Source: Azorinus chamasolen (Eukaryota > Mollusca > Bivalvia > Cardiida > Solecurtidae). Taken from it: 64,000 nt of DNA. Each line of letters opens with the position of its first letter. The stretch's first letter is position 1. Of this stretch, positions 19,319 through 31,177 are shown piece by piece. The notes beneath the pieces are model-generated. The model was given only the letters and a program-made list of their open reading frames with translations, did no database searches and was not told where the DNA came from. The stretch is from positions 70,341,371 to 70,405,370 of the forward strand of contig OY755246.1 in NCBI GenBank assembly GCA_963576725.1. The letters are read 5' to 3'. Made by a program: the position numbers and the translations under genes.

Positions 19319-19980
19319 TTAATAATTACACTATACTGTAAAAAGTGAATGTACTTTTTCATTTTTATGAAAAAATATCAATATTTTTGGAGCTTACATC
19401 TAACTCGGAAACCACTACAAAATAAGTGTCTCAGTCTGACAGAATAGACATATTACTGTATCGAGTTATATCCCTTGAAAAAAATTCTAGTTCATTTGAA
19501 AAACAAGTGTCGATGAGTTGGTCAGTTGGATAAGTAATAATTCTCATACGAACACATAAAAGTATTGTTGTAGACACAAATGCGAAGGAACAGAAAAACA
19601 CCCTTATTTAATATTAAACTACATGTACGTGTAAATCAAACTGATCACAATACCATTGGATGTCAAAATGCTGCCATGCGTTAGTCGCGCTAGTTAGCGC
19701 AAATGGGTCAGCACCAAAACTCGAAACTGATGAATCTGACGAAGAGGTTACGGTCGAAATCATTTCACGACTCGATTCCACTGAAAGTGGGATCAACGAA
19801 AAGTTCCGAATTTCATCCGAAGGTGAACAAGTGAGCTGCGATTCGGGTCATCCAATTTGACGAAGAAACCGTAGCAAAATACGGTGCAAATCAAATCAGG
19901 CAATAAAATAAAGTTCAGATCGAAACTGGATAGTAAAAAGGGTGTTGCGTGTGCGCTGCGCTGCGCGTGATCGTATCATG
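19319..19980. other. unassigned, partly CpG-rich sequence with a short open frame
   Basis: From about 19680 the sequence is richer in CpG than its surroundings. A 66-codon frame (19660-19860 +) has an acidic stretch (LETDESDEEVTVEIISRLDS); the opposite strand (19614-19796) is open too. No domain is recognised and no clear splice signals are seen. Confidence 0.25.
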
Positions 19981-20080
19981 GTATGCGTGCGTGCGTGCGT
20001 TTGTGCGTGCGTGCGTGCGTTTGTGCGTGCGTGCGTGCGTGTGTGTGCGCGTGCGTGTGTGTGTGTGTGCGCGCGCGACA
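19980..20080. repeat. GTGC/GT microsatellite
   Basis: Interrupted GTGCGTGCGTGCGT and GTGTGTGTGTGCGCGCGC tracts. Confidence 0.95.
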
Positions 20081-20108
20081 ATATCAAATACTACAGGCAT
20101 CTTTGAAA

Positions 20109-20405
20109 TACGTCAATTTTCGCTCGATTTCAATCAAATCACAAGGGGCCATTTCGTGGGTCTACATGGTCTAAATAGTCAAACAAATTTGATTGGGTCG
20201 ATTTAGTGTTATAACACTAAATCGACCCAATCAATTTTTTGGACTTTTTAGACCATGTAGACCCACGAAATGCCCCCCTGTGAATAAAATATTATTCATT
20301 ACACGCGGAAATGTCGTCTTGGAAATGCACACAATTGTTGGCCGATCATAGGCCATTTCTTCTTGTAATGAATAAACTTTGATTGAAAACGAGCGAAAAT
20401 TGACG
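20109..20405. mobile_element. fold-back element with nested inverted repeats
   Basis: Outer arms TACGTCAATTTTCGCTCGAT (20109 on) and CGAGCGAAAATTGACGTC (to about 20405) are inverted. Inside lies a long inverted repeat, 20146-20211 against 20212-20277 (GGTCTACATGGTCT facing AGACCATGTAGACC; centre TTAGTGTTATAACACTAA). No coding capacity. Confidence 0.8.
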
Positions 20406-20509
20406 TCGTAACAAGACGTGGAATGTAGTTGGTGCAATTGTTCCGCTATTTAGTTACATACCTTTACGTAGTATTATACTATACGATTTTTTTTCTCAAA
20501 TTTGTTTGC

Positions 20510-20650
20510 CCTGTTTATTTATTTATTATCCTCCACTCACGGAGAGCACAAAATACAATTTGAAACATTATACATACAATGAACTCAAATTAAATGATCA
20601 TGTACATAACATAATACACAGATTAACATAGAAATTGTATAGAATTACAA
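20510..20650 (-). repeat. possible LINE 3' tail
   Basis: TTTATTTATTTATTATCCTC followed by CACGGAGAGCACAAAATACA. A similar arrangement (TTATTTATTTACCTCGAG, AAGAGCAATACATAA) is at 44148-44210. Two copies of a simple-repeat tail plus a shared flank suggest a retroelement end on the minus strand; the family is unknown. Confidence 0.35.
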
Positions 20651-21103
20651 TTTCCCAATTTTCCCCAGCGCATGCATATCACCCGCTGTCCTCTCTAGCG
20701 AAACGAAACCTAGAAGATGAGTAAGGTGAATGCATGCAAGACCGTAAATTATTTAGAAAATAAAAATATCAGTCCTGCAGGAAACACCGCATACAGAACA
20801 AACAGCCGCCCTTTAACAGCAACACAAGAAAGGTTTGCATGAAGTATTATTTTTTACAGAACAAACCTAAAATACAGATACATGTACATGTAACTGAAAC
20901 AGCGTGTGTTTCATTGAAATATCGTCTCATAGTTTTAAAACAAAAATGGAAATAGGTTCTTATCGCTGGTCCCCTAAAACAGAGACTGGTTTCTGGCTTT
21001 TTTTGATATTATATGGTTATTTTCTGTTACCATGTCTTATAGTTACAAAGCACATTTTTTATTTAATGGTTAGACTATGTTTCCATGAAAATGACAGCTG
21101 GTC

Positions 21104-21182
21104 TGATTGGGATTCGAACCCAATGCCTCTGACGTACATTGTACCGTGCCTACACTTTAACCATTTAGCTATCAATCCAGAA
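21104..21182 (-). other. tRNA-like sequence (degenerate tRNA or SINE head)
   Basis: Read on the minus strand it has an A-box-like TAGCTAAATGG and a perfect T arm TTGGGTTCGAATCCCAA, and its ends GGATTGA and TCAGACC pair mostly. A 7-base loop GGCACGG sits where the anticodon loop should be, but it lacks the usual T before the anticodon, and the span (79 nt) is slightly long. More likely a tRNA pseudogene or tRNA-derived SINE than a working tRNA. Confidence 0.5.
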
Positions 21183-21215
21183 CTTACTGATTTCCCACTA
21201 GTTACCTGTATCTGA

Positions 21216-21445
21216 CATAACCCATTCCCTCATAGGCTATTTTTAGATCTAACCACTTTGAATAAATCTACCAAAAAGGAGTATTAACAGGAGAAAAGTA
21301 AAAATTTAGAAATTTGTAGTTTGAAACCATTGTGATGAATAGAGCATTTGCTGATATAGGAGCAAATGCTCTATTTATCACAATGGTTTCAACAGTTGGC
21401 TTTTGCAGAGGCATCAAAAGGCGTTATTATGAGGGAATGGGTTAA
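21216..21445. mobile_element. MITE family B, about 230-bp copy
   Basis: ATAACCCATTCCCTCATAGG to GAGGGAATGGGTTAA. Long palindrome with AGAGCATTTGCTGATATAGG facing AGCAAATGCTCTATTTATC. Confidence 0.9.
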
Positions 21446-21772
21446 CGCAACATTGTTACACTACTACAAACACTGACACAACATGTCAGTTAAAGGTTAA
21501 AAACCGCGAAAGAGAATGCCTACTGTGTAATAGTTTACCTACATGTACATGGAAATGAGTACTTCCGGTACACATAAATGACATTATGACAGGTTCCGGC
21601 GAATGGATGACGCGTTTCCGCTGGTTGAAAAAAACACCTTTCATTTTTTATACAAACAACTATTTCCTTACCATGATCGTTACCACTAAATTAGTTTTAA
21701 TTTACAAAGACTCAATTCTGAAGTATTTTATGATGAAAACAATGTCCGAAAACAAGAGCCAAATGTACATCT

Positions 21773-21986
21773 TTAACCCATTACCTCATAGGCTATTTTT
21801 AGATACAACCTCTTTGAATAAATCTACAGAAAAGGAGCATTAACTAGAGAAAAGGAAAATTTTAGAATTTTGTATTTTGAAACCATTGTGATAAATAGAG
21901 GAGCAAATGCTCTATTTATCACAATGGTTTCACAAAGTGACTTTTACAGAATCGTCAAAAGTCGTCAATATTAGGGAAAGGGTTAA
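21773..21986. mobile_element. MITE family B, 214-bp copy
   Basis: TTAACCCATTACCTCATAGG to TTAGGGAAAGGGTTAA. The tip of the hairpin is deleted (GATAAATAGAGGAGCAAATG). Confidence 0.9.
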
Positions 21987-22469
21987 CTATAACACTATTA
22001 ACAGTCTGTTTCACTGTGATAATATTTACGAACTGTTGGTGCTGTGTCATCTTTCACTTGCAGAGACACCCTGTTCCCATGAAATAGTTTGTTAATCAGA
22101 AAAAAGTCACTGTGATAAGATTCTTGTACGTCGTTTGCAGCCGAGTTTCGGTTGTGAAGGTGATCGTTAAACATTAGTGAGAGAACATCTATTATAACCA
22201 GACTTGGTTAAGAGTGCATTTTGAGAAACTTGGGTGAAGGTAAAGGTCCCTATTACTTAAAATAGATAACACGAATTTGGATACTAACGTTGGGTAGGAA
22301 AGAAGGTATCGACAAGTTAACTTGCATGGAAATAAAGGTTTGACACTGAATTTCGCGCCGTGTCCTAAGGTCAAGGTCACTATCATTATCGCTATAAGAA
22401 ATGGTTTAGAGTCACTACTATTACACAATGACTGAAATACGTTTAAAGCGACGGAAAGCCCCAATACAA

Positions 22470-22535
22470 ACAAACGCACACACGCACACACGCACGCACG
22501 CACAACGCACACACACGCACGCACTCAAGCACGCA
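22470..22535. repeat. CA/GCAC microsatellite
   Basis: Interrupted ACGCACACACGCACACACGC tract. Confidence 0.9.
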
Positions 22536-22710
22536 CTGGGTTTCATGTTATTATGTAATGCATTGCTATACATGTATGTTACATTTGTTCACATTTCGTC
22601 TTACAGGGATTCAGTACAAAACTTTGAGATATCACAAGAGGAAGTCGACAAACACTGACGTGCACACTCCGGCCAAAAGTAGACCGTTGGCGTCACGGTG
22701 AAAAAAAGAC

Positions 22711-22737
22711 TTGGCCAATAACAGAGTATAAAACCAA
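22711..22737 (+). promoter_or_regulatory. CCAAT plus TATA-like core promoter candidate
   Basis: GGCCAATAACAGAGTATAAA gives a CCAAT box about 10 bp before TATAAAA. If used, transcription would start about 30 bp downstream, upstream of the candidate exon at 23239-23403. Both motifs can occur by chance. Confidence 0.3.
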
Positions 22738-23238
22738 GCCAGCAATGACGTACATTACTAACCAACAGTTTGCCTTCTTGTTGACATTCACTGGAAACTA
22801 TGAATGGAATATATATTATAATCATTATATGACTCATAAGCTACAGTTCTACCATTTCTCAGTATCACATACAGTGATGTCACACAGCACAAGGAAAGGA
22901 TTGAAACGAACATATATGTCCTGATAGACTTTCTCTCCATAAGCTAATATAGTTATTGCTATGGTTACATCCTTCACACTTCAGCTGCTTTATTCTCGAG
23001 TCACATTTCAGCAGAATTATCAAACATGCAGCTTCTTCTTGTCATCTTTTCCATACATTATAGTTAAAAGACGCTAGTTTGTAATGACAAATACCCTTAC
23101 TACTTCCAGTTATATTCAATACACTTCTGACACATTACATACACTCAATGGCTAGTGTCCTAACTTGCTTCTTACTACTTTTGCTTTTCCTATACTAATA
23201 TGTTCTGTGTACTTACTACTCTTTAATTGTCTCATCAG

Positions 23239-23403
23239 AACAAACGCCGTTTATTTTTTATCAAGACATTTCATGTTACAACTGAAGCTGTAAAATTTGG
23301 CCTTCTTTTAAAAGATGTTTTAAAAGCGATTTCAGATATGAGTTTCGATGTTAACATTTACAGCAACGACAAGAAGGATAGAATCTGCGTGTCTCTGATC
23401 TAA
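23239..23403 (+). CDS. candidate terminal exon of an unknown gene
   Basis: A good acceptor (CTTTAATTGTCTCATCAG) is followed by 54 open codons and TAA at 23401-23403. The translation looks protein-like: residues 7-20 FIKTFHVTTEAVKF, then LLLKDVLKAISDMSFDVNIY, ending DRICVSLI. AATAAA follows at about 23580. The opposite strand is less open. I do not recognise the family and no upstream exon could be linked, so chance remains possible. Confidence 0.3.
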   Translation, partial: NKRRLFFIKTFHVTTEAVKFGLLLKDVLKAISDMSFDVNIYSNDKKDRICVSLI

Positions 23404-23676
23404 TACAGTGTCCAAAATCATAGCGAATAGTTGTTAGATTACTTCGAATTTAATACAATTTACACGAGCGCAAAATAACAACCGAACAATGTTAACAACT
23501 ACTATACTAGCTAAAACTGATGGGAATACCGGAACTGGATTTTGTAAGATTTCTACACATTAACTTGTATATGAATTCAAATAAAAACATATTTAAACAC
23601 ATGCATTTCTCTACATACGTTTGGTAAAGACCATTTCGTGAATGGCCAGAGAATACAGATAAAAAGTATATATGAT

Positions 23677-23713
23677 AGATAGATAGATCGATCGATCGAT
23701 CGATCGATCGATC

Positions 23714-23768
<55 letters not shown>

Positions 23769-23769
23769 T
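23677..23769. repeat. GATA/GATC microsatellite
   Basis: GATAGATAGATCGATCGATC passing into GATAGATAGATAGATAGATA. Confidence 0.97.
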
Positions 23770-24296
23770 TGGACAGTAGCTTAATGTATGCTTAAAAGTA
23801 AGCGTTCTCAATTTGACAAATAATTCGTCAAGCAGATGCAACCATTCTCAATTTGACAGAGAAATGGTAAAACAGCTACGCAAGTGCTTACATAAATCGT
23901 GACACGTGCACGTTGTGAAGTCATTGTTCTTGTTCTAGTTCAGATTATTGTGCTGATTTATTTACACGATAATCTTGACAAATATAAATGTAACGATGTG
24001 CTACTAATCTCACATAAAATAATAAACAATAGCTTGTCATTTCATGAAACCCTGTCAATACAGCTTCAAGTAACAAGTAGAAACAGTGTTGTATAGAGCC
24101 GTATTACTCTGGTCAGCATCCACTCTATTCGACCGCTAACGTTGCGAAATGTACACATTTTTATCATTCGTACAATTTCCACTGCAGCGATTGGTCTTTG
24201 TTTAGTGTAAGAAACGTACGCCCTTTCCTTGCCTGTGTTGCTGATTATCTAATTTCAGGTTGAATGCAGTAGAACAGAGATATAATTATGGGTTTG

Positions 24297-24452
24297 TAAG
24301 ACAGGCGGTGGTTGGATGCAGATCAAACGTAATGCAGAAAGTTCCTAATGGAGCTTTCTGTCTTACTTTTGCCCTGCGTTAAGCAACCACCTGCTTGTTA
24401 AGACTCATATGTTTGATAAATGAATAGCCACTTAAGACGGGTTCTACTGTAC
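24297..24452. mobile_element. MITE family F, decayed copy
   Basis: Inner arms AATGCAGAAAGTTCC and GGAGCTTTCTGTCTTACT, then GCAACCACCTGC. Right end GGGTTCTACTGTA. Confidence 0.7.
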
Positions 24453-24544
24453 AGTATAACGATCACGATTGCTACGTGACAGCGCGCATGAGAATGTACG
24501 TGTGTTCATAATGTGTGGGTATACATTAGTTTAGTTGCCTTCAC

Positions 24545-24645
24545 CTTCTGTGGTATTTATTATTATTATTATTATTATACCACATTTATATAGCGCTCTT
24601 TTCACACGGGATATGTGCGTTCAAAAGCGCTGTACATGGGTGAAA
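24545..24645. repeat. TTA microsatellite joined to an ACATTTATATAGCGC motif
   Basis: TATTATTATTATTATTATAC is followed by ACATTTATATAGCGCTC and TTCAAAAGCGCTGTACATGG. This pairing recurs in many animal genomes at retroelement 3' ends (from memory); family not assigned. Confidence 0.45.
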
Positions 24646-24887
24646 TCAATAATCGGAACGAACCGCATGATTATCTATCCAGACAATGAAAGATTTACAA
24701 TGGATATGCAATAAATATAAAAAGCGTATATTTGGCTTGTAATGAAATAGCTGGGTACTTTTCGTCCATAATTTTCCAAAATGAAGAGCATGCATGACGT
24801 GTAGTCCAGTTTATATTCCTTTCGTTGATTATGCTTCGCTTTAATAACACTTTTTAACTTGAAATTCGCCTCCAGCTCAAAATGCTA

Positions 24888-25096
24888 TACAGTAAAACCC
24901 CGCTAATGCGACCACCAAAAAGGGGCATAATTCTGGGTGGCAGAGGCAGGTGGTAGCTTAATGCAGGACGAAAGTTATGCAGAAAGCTCCTCTAGAAGCT
25001 TTCTGCATAACGTTCGCCCTGCATTAAGCAACCACCTGCTTTAGACGATATTAGTGGCTGTTTATTAAGTGGTCGCATTAGCGGGGTTTCACTATA
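24888..25096. mobile_element. MITE family F, complete copy
   Basis: TACAGTAAAACCCCGCTAAT at the left, CATTAGCGGGGTTTCACTAT at the right. Hairpin tip AGAAAGCTCCTCTAGAAGCT. Confidence 0.88.
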
Positions 25097-25910
25097 TTTC
25101 GAATTGGAAGTGGTTGCTATATAAGTTGCGCTGAGCAGGATGTGCAGGATGAGCTGTTGCGATCGCCATTTGTTCATCGTCCGTCCGACCAGCCGTACAC
25201 ACTTTTAAAATGACGCCACTGAATCAATCGTTGATCCAATTTCATTCAAATTTCAAAACCATGATCAGAATCACCCGACAGGAAGAATTAGCAATATGTT
25301 TTTTTTTTGGTTCGTTCCTGTAATTCCCATGGGCCATGCGCCATATTCTACTTGTAGCTATATGGGTCAATTTATAAATATTTGTCTAAGACTGAGTTCG
25401 AAGACTTGAACTCTTTTAAAGATCAATTCTTCTGAAAACATTACTATTTCATGTAATGTTTCAGGAGTCACACTATGCCAATGTTCTCTTTACTTAAAAA
25501 CATGGTCGCCAGGGGCTTAATGGTTGTAATGTCAAACACTTCGAACAGTGTTGTGGAGAAAATAGATGGCGTGGTATTTTTTACTCAATTGTCGAGGCAG
25601 AAGCTCTTGTTCAAAATTACACTGAACAGATACGATTAACATGTACAGTTCTCATGTATTGCTTATGTATAGCTCATGTATAGCACATATAGCTTAATAA
25701 TTATTACGAGATGAAGCCTTGTTAAAATAGGACCAGAGTTGGAAATGTAGAAAAGGAGCTTTTGAGGGATGTAGAATGGCAGTCACCCATCCGTGTTCCC
25801 CCTGTCTTTGTAGCCAGACCGCCATGCGTCCAGCAGATTCAAGTCCATCATCATGCTCAGTGTTATACTCCCTTGTTTCCAATTGTTTACAAACATGCCT
25901 TTATTTAACA
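25097..25910. other. unassigned sequence
   Basis: No recognisable gene, RNA or terminal repeat. Short open frames only. Confidence 0.3.
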
Positions 25911-25914
25911 ATGA

Positions 25915-26335
25915 TCTCAGTTATTCCGCCAGGTTGCTCACTCACATTTTCAGTGGTCTGTTTGACCAGGATGTTCATTTTCATTCTCAAGAGTTGTTTG
26001 GATATTCCGCCAGGGTGTCCATTTTCATTCTCCAGTGTTCCGTTTGATACACCGTTAGGATATTTATTCCCATCCTTTAATATTCCGCCAGGTCACCCAT
26101 TCTCAATCTCCATTGTTCCGTTTGATATTCTGTTAGGATGCTCATTCTCATTATCCAGTGTTCCGTTTGCTATTCCATCAGGATACTTATTCTCATTATC
26201 CAGTGTTCCGTTTGCTATTCCACCAGGATACTTATTCTCATTATCCAGTGTTCCGTTTGCTATTCTGTTAGGATGCTCATTCTCATTCTCTAGAGTTTCG
26301 TTTGATATTCCGTTAGAATGTTTATTCTCACCAGA
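25915..26335. repeat. 45-bp minisatellite, about 9 diverged copies
   Basis: Unit TCCAGTGTTCCGTTTGCTAT followed by TCCACCAGGATACTTATTCTCATTA-type sequence. As the period is 15 codons, one frame (25776-26345 +) stays open for 189 codons with a hydrophobic 15-residue repeat (such as SSVPFAIPPGYLFSL). No start context or domain supports a real protein. Confidence 0.88.
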
Positions 26336-26345
26336 TCCAATTTAG

Positions 26346-26987
26346 ATTACTGGTTTAAATATAATTTTATGCCCTCAATTTGAAAAAAATCACTGAAATT
26401 TCTCTACTGATCAAAATTATACGTACACAATGTTAACCAGGAGAGCTTGGTCAAGTAAGAATACGGAAAAAGGTCTGTATATATTTAGAGGCCCCGGTCA
26501 TCGAGTTTGCATGACACGCCATATCAAAAACCACATTTGCTCTTTAGCATGTTCATTTCCTTATTTTTTCATAGCGGTAGGGATCTTGAAAGTTTAATTT
26601 TGTATGTTATTATTACAACTGTCGTGAACAGTGTGGCAGCTTTAATTGTCACTGGTCCTACTTAATCTTTATTTATGCATTATAACTGACAGGTCTTAAA
26701 TGTCGAGCCCTTCATATATTGTACTGTCCAATTTAACATGTACTAATGTCATGAAACGCATCAAAGCAAATAATTGGCTGAACGTTTAAAACTCTTGTCA
26801 GACAACAATACAGCTTCTAATCTGGGTATGTGATGTTTACAAAGTCCTGTACCTACCATTTTTTCCAAGAGGACAACAAACGAAATTGCAGCTAATCAAT
26901 GTCATGGTTTTATCACGATGACGAAGCAATATTTCTACTACATAATGCAACTACTCATCGTTGTACGTAGTTTGTCGTTTGGCGTAT
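26346..26987. other. unassigned sequence
   Basis: AT-rich; nothing recognised. Confidence 0.3.
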
Positions 26988-27337
26988 TTAACTCGTTCGA
27001 CTCGTTCGCTGTCAAAATATTGTCGTCTGCCAAAATATGTCGTCTGCTACACATTTCGTTTAATTGTCTCCTCTTTCTTTAGAAAATATATTACCACAGT
27101 AACAAACTGTTTGGATCCTCGTGAGACGCCGCATATTACTTGTCGTCTTATTTCGATCCAAACTCTGTACATAGTTAACCTTTAGCCTGCTATGGGCGGA
27201 ACGGCGTCTCATCAGGATCCAAACTGTTTGCAATCCTGATTGCATTTTGGTAGAAAAAATGATCATAGCTTGAATTTTTAAAATGTAGTGGGTGAAATAT
27301 TCTACAAAAATAATTTGCTCAGCAGGCTAAGAGTTAA
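26988..27337. mobile_element. MITE family D, two units sharing a TTAA
   Basis: First unit TTAACTCGTTCGACTCG (26988) to TTAA at about 27178, with CAAACTGTTTGGATCCTCG in it. Second unit TTAACCTTTAGCCTGC (27175) to GCAGGCTAAGAGTTAA (27337), with CATCAGGATCCAAACTGTTT. The ends of the second unit are clean inverted repeats. Confidence 0.8.
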
Positions 27338-27388
27338 TCGCAGATGTGAGATTGGTAGCCAGATAGTTAAATAGTGATCATATTAAAT

Positions 27389-27633
27389 TAGCCATTTGCC
27401 TGTTCAATGTTTATTCCAAATTTCAATACCTACTGTATAGTCATAGACAAAATAGTTACCATGAAATATGCAAGATGGAACATTGCAGCTATTTTAGACA
27501 TTAAAGAAACATATCTATCAAAATCCATTATCAAACAGACCATACCCTGATCACACAGTTCTTATAGGAGTCGTCTGATCTGGATCTACTCTGTTTGCAG
27601 ATGCGTGAAAAGGCTTTTATATGAATGAAAGGG
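27389..27633. mobile_element. MITE family A copy
   Basis: Decayed left end (GCCATTTGCCTGTTCAATG), internal AATATGCAAGATGGAAC, hairpin with TGATCACACAGTTCTTATAG and GTCGTCTGATCTGGATC, right end ATGAATGAAAGGGT. Confidence 0.8.
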
Positions 27634-27639
27634 TGAGTA

Positions 27640-29102
27640 AATATAGAGGCGTTATCTTTCGATTGGATTTATACACATATTAAAAGGAATAGACTTTAAT
27701 CGATTTCCATATTGCAGTATTATAGTGACAGAATTCTGCAACCACTCAATGACTTATATTGATAATGTCGGTTAACGGGCCCTTGAGTAATTCCCCGTCT
27801 TTTAATTTTCTGACAAACTCCCATTTAAACGTGACCAATATATATCATGTGAAAATATGAAGTATTAATAGAAATGGATGCTTCTGGTCCCAGAAGGGAG
27901 CATATAATGTATTAGTTTGTATACTTTTATTTAATTATGGGAGAGTTTATTAGTCTGGTGCCAGTGGGGCGAATGTGACAGGGAAGACTAACACGTGACT
28001 TCCCGTTGTGGGTCCATTAAGGACGTTAGCAGAAAATACAATTTCAGCCAACCTTCAGTTTTCCATCTACTACGGTCAATCTCGATTAATTAATCAACTT
28101 TATACATTAGTGCCTGGAACTACCAAGACATAATACCTATATTGTTACAAAAGCTGCTTATCAAAACCTATGGGACATAATGACCGATGTCTGAAATCCT
28201 CCTGGTCATCGTTATATGCGACGACTCTTTAAGAGTTGGATTCTCGAAGCACTCTTCAAAATGTCACAACCGATGGACAAAAACCAATATAAGAGTAACT
28301 TGTATTGCTTCTCTGCTGTTCCTTTTTTTGGTGAGTAGTAGTCATGGAGAATAACAGACGTCATTCTCCGCGGAAATGATAACAAAGTACAAAAATCTTT
28401 TTTTAATTCGTCCTTAAATGTCCCTAAATTTTGAATGCGAAATTCTACAAACACATGTTTACCTATTTTGATTCGTAGCACATATAAGAGGTTTGTTATG
28501 TCTAAATGTTTAAACCATGAGAAAATGGTTGAAACTTCAGCAAAAAAAGAAGCCAGTGTCCATTTTTATGTCCCAAACACGGAAGCTCGTTGTATACGGT
28601 AAAGTCAACTGCATGTGAGTAATGGATCCGGTGTTACCTTTAACCGTCTGTCTAATTTCAACTACATGTATATGGATGGACAGATTAACCATGAGGCATT
28701 GTTAGATGCTACATGTTCCTGTATGACAACACAGTTATAGATTATTGTCTATTGTTGTTAAAATCAGAAACTATTGTTAGGGTTTAGATCTTTGGCAAAA
28801 TTGGTTACCGTTTCTAGTTAAATCTGTCTGAGCCTTAATGGAGACATTATGTCAAGAGTGAAAGTGGTACAGCGTGTCAAATATGAGAGCACACATATTT
28901 CATTCTACATTTAACCACAACCTTTCTAAACTGAGAAAAATATCGTCTGCTGCACTATTCAGAAAGGTTTTCCGTCGACTTAATCTCTGTTTAGCCACCA
29001 ACATCTGTGTTTCGCTTCTAGCTTGACGAGACCCTGCATGTTACTCTCAGTCGAAGCTTGTCACGAATTTGTCCAGAAACGGTTCACGCAAAATTCAACT
29101 GT
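27640..29102. other. unassigned sequence
   Basis: An 89-codon minus-strand frame (28212-28481) has no recognisable domain. Part near 28940-29030 has family-D-like phrases (ATCGTCTGCTGCAC). No gene supported. Confidence 0.3.
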
Positions 29103-29280
29103 CTTAACTCTTAGCACGCTGAGTAAATTTCGTCTGCTTCAATTCTTAAAATATAACTTCTCTCGTTTTGTTGCAAAAATACGATCCAAATTTCAAACAG
29201 ATTTAATGCACATGAGATGCTGCATCATGCGGGGTCTCGCCTGGATCCAAAACTGTTCACGATATGTTGCCACAGTTTCT
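29103..29280. mobile_element. MITE family D copy
   Basis: TTAACTCTTAGCACGCTGAG at the left, TTTCGTCTGCTTCAATTCTT inside, core GGTCTCGCCTGGATCCAAAA. The right end is not clear. Confidence 0.65.
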
Positions 29281-29566
29281 CCGTTATCATGCAACGAGCT
29301 AAAATATGAAAAAAGTGTATCATATGAAAAAATAAATCATAGAAACTTAACATGTGAACAATGCGCACTTCACGAGGTTTTTTGGTAAAACGTTTGACAG
29401 AGCAAATGTTTTTTTATAATTATAAAAATAATTAATAATAACGGACCATTGTCTTAGCCTCCTTCAGAATGTTGAGTTACTAAATGTTTGTACAACTATT
29501 ATTACATTTCCTTGTAAAATAAAAGGTATTACATCGAATGTATCTAAAATACAACTAGGGAGTCAA

Positions 29567-29635
29567 AGAGGCTGGATCCAAAGGACGCATCGAGTTACTT
29601 AGAATCTCATCTGGGTCCAAACTGTTTATAAAGGT
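29567..29635. mobile_element. MITE family D core fragment
   Basis: GGCTGGATCCAAAGGACGCA, TCGAGTTACTTAGAATCTC and CATCTGGGTCCAAACTGTTT. Confidence 0.65.
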
Positions 29636-29639
29636 AATT

Positions 29640-30660
29640 ACCAATTCCCTGTAGCCTAAAGTGGAATAATCTTTATTCTAATACTGTGAAATGCGTCTGC
29701 AAAACAAGAACGGGTGGAATAAACTAATTGGAATAGTTGTCATCTGACCTTCATTTGATGCTTGAAACGTGTACATTGTTCAAGTTGGTTTCATCTTAAA
29801 TCTGTATTACTTGATTTGTTAAAGTGGCATACCTTATAAATGCCGCATTACAAGTTACATTTTAACGAGTGCGACAATTTTCCCTCCTAAACATAGTGTT
29901 GACAATACACAATGAAACACAAGTGCAATGTTTTGTTTTATCAAGCAGACCAATTTTTTCACAGTCATCTGTTCAAGCGTTCACATTGGCAGTGATTACT
30001 TTATCAAACAACAGGGTCCATGCTTATAAAACGTTTAGTTGAGTCTGAGTTCGTTCTCAAGTTTTTGATTGATCAGATTTGAGCCTTTGCATAATTTCAT
30101 GTAGACTGTAAGTATGGGAGTTTGTATGCCTATTTAGCAGTAGTTATGTGAAGTGTTTGATGGAATTAGTGGTGAATTTCGTATGGTGCTAGAAGATTTG
30201 TGATTTATCATAAATTAACATCACTTTATGTGATAATGGTTTCTACGTCAGTGTGTTTCAGCAAATGAATAACATTGATCTGTGACGTAATTATTATTAT
30301 GACATTATTATTGGTGTCATACACGGATATTATGCACCATGGCTCATTAAAACATTACCCCGTTTCTGCTATTAATTTATACATTACAGTCATGTTTTCC
30401 CAATGTATCTGTTAATTAAAAGTACTAAACAATATTTTATTCTATTCTGCTTAAATCCATGTTACGCGTAAAACCTCGCTTGTTTTCTTTATTGTCCGGC
30501 TAAAAAAGCAGTCATGTCTCATCACCTATTACAATTTCTTTGAGATATCTAGGTACTTTGTTTTTATATTTGGTGTGCAGGGCCGAAGTCTTTTCAACGG
30601 TCTCCCTCTTTTGCTCTTCGCGAAAATTGCAGCTAGACCAGGTCATTTTTTCAGCCGGTA
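29640..30660. other. unassigned sequence with one dispersed motif
   Basis: At 30024-30090 the phrase TATAAAACGTTTAGTTGAGT followed by CTGAGTTCGTTCTCAAG and TTGATTGATCAGA recurs near 56409 and 56575. Otherwise nothing recognised. Confidence 0.4.
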
Positions 30661-30665
30661 TGATA

Positions 30666-30882
30666 TACAGTAAAACCTCTCTATAACGGCCACTAAATTG
30701 TGTTAATCAGTCGGTATTTAGGGCAGGGGGCTGCTTAAAGCAAGGTGAACGTAAAAACAGAACGCTCCTATAGGAGCGTTGTGTTTTAACGCTCCTGTAG
30801 GAGCGTTGTGTTTTACTTTCACCTTGCTTTAAGCATCCACCTTGATTTAATTGAGTGGTCGTTATAGAGAGGTTTTACTGTA
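30666..30882. mobile_element. MITE family F with duplicated hairpin tip
   Basis: TACAGTAAAACCTCTCTATA to AGAGAGGTTTTACTGTA. The tip AACGCTCCTATAGGAGCGTT is followed at once by a second, AACGCTCCTGTAGGAGCGTT, so the centre has two stem-loops. Confidence 0.9.
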
Positions 30883-31177
30883 CTATATGTATTTCAGCTG
30901 CAAATGAATTTTGCTTTAACACGTAAACGATGTTTAATAATCGATTCTGAACTGTCATCCACACCCTGTGTATAAAATATAGTGTCTTTATGAGTGAAAT
31001 TAAATCACAAAAAGTTTACACCGCTTGTAAAGTCGTAGCTGTCGTCTAGCGATGGAGGGGAGATAACTTCAAAGTTTCTGCAGTTGCACAGACATACTCC
31101 AGAGCCACAACTCCACCACTGACCTCCCTTTACTTGACATTGTTTGTATAATTATCTGCCATGGAGAATACACATTT

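Noticed and set aside
19896..20206. Cys/Val- or Thr/His/Ala-rich frames near 20 kb
   Set aside because: Translations of the GTGC microsatellite.
25776..26345. 189-codon hydrophobic repeat protein
   Set aside because: Derived from a 45-bp minisatellite; no conserved domain, start context or splice evidence.
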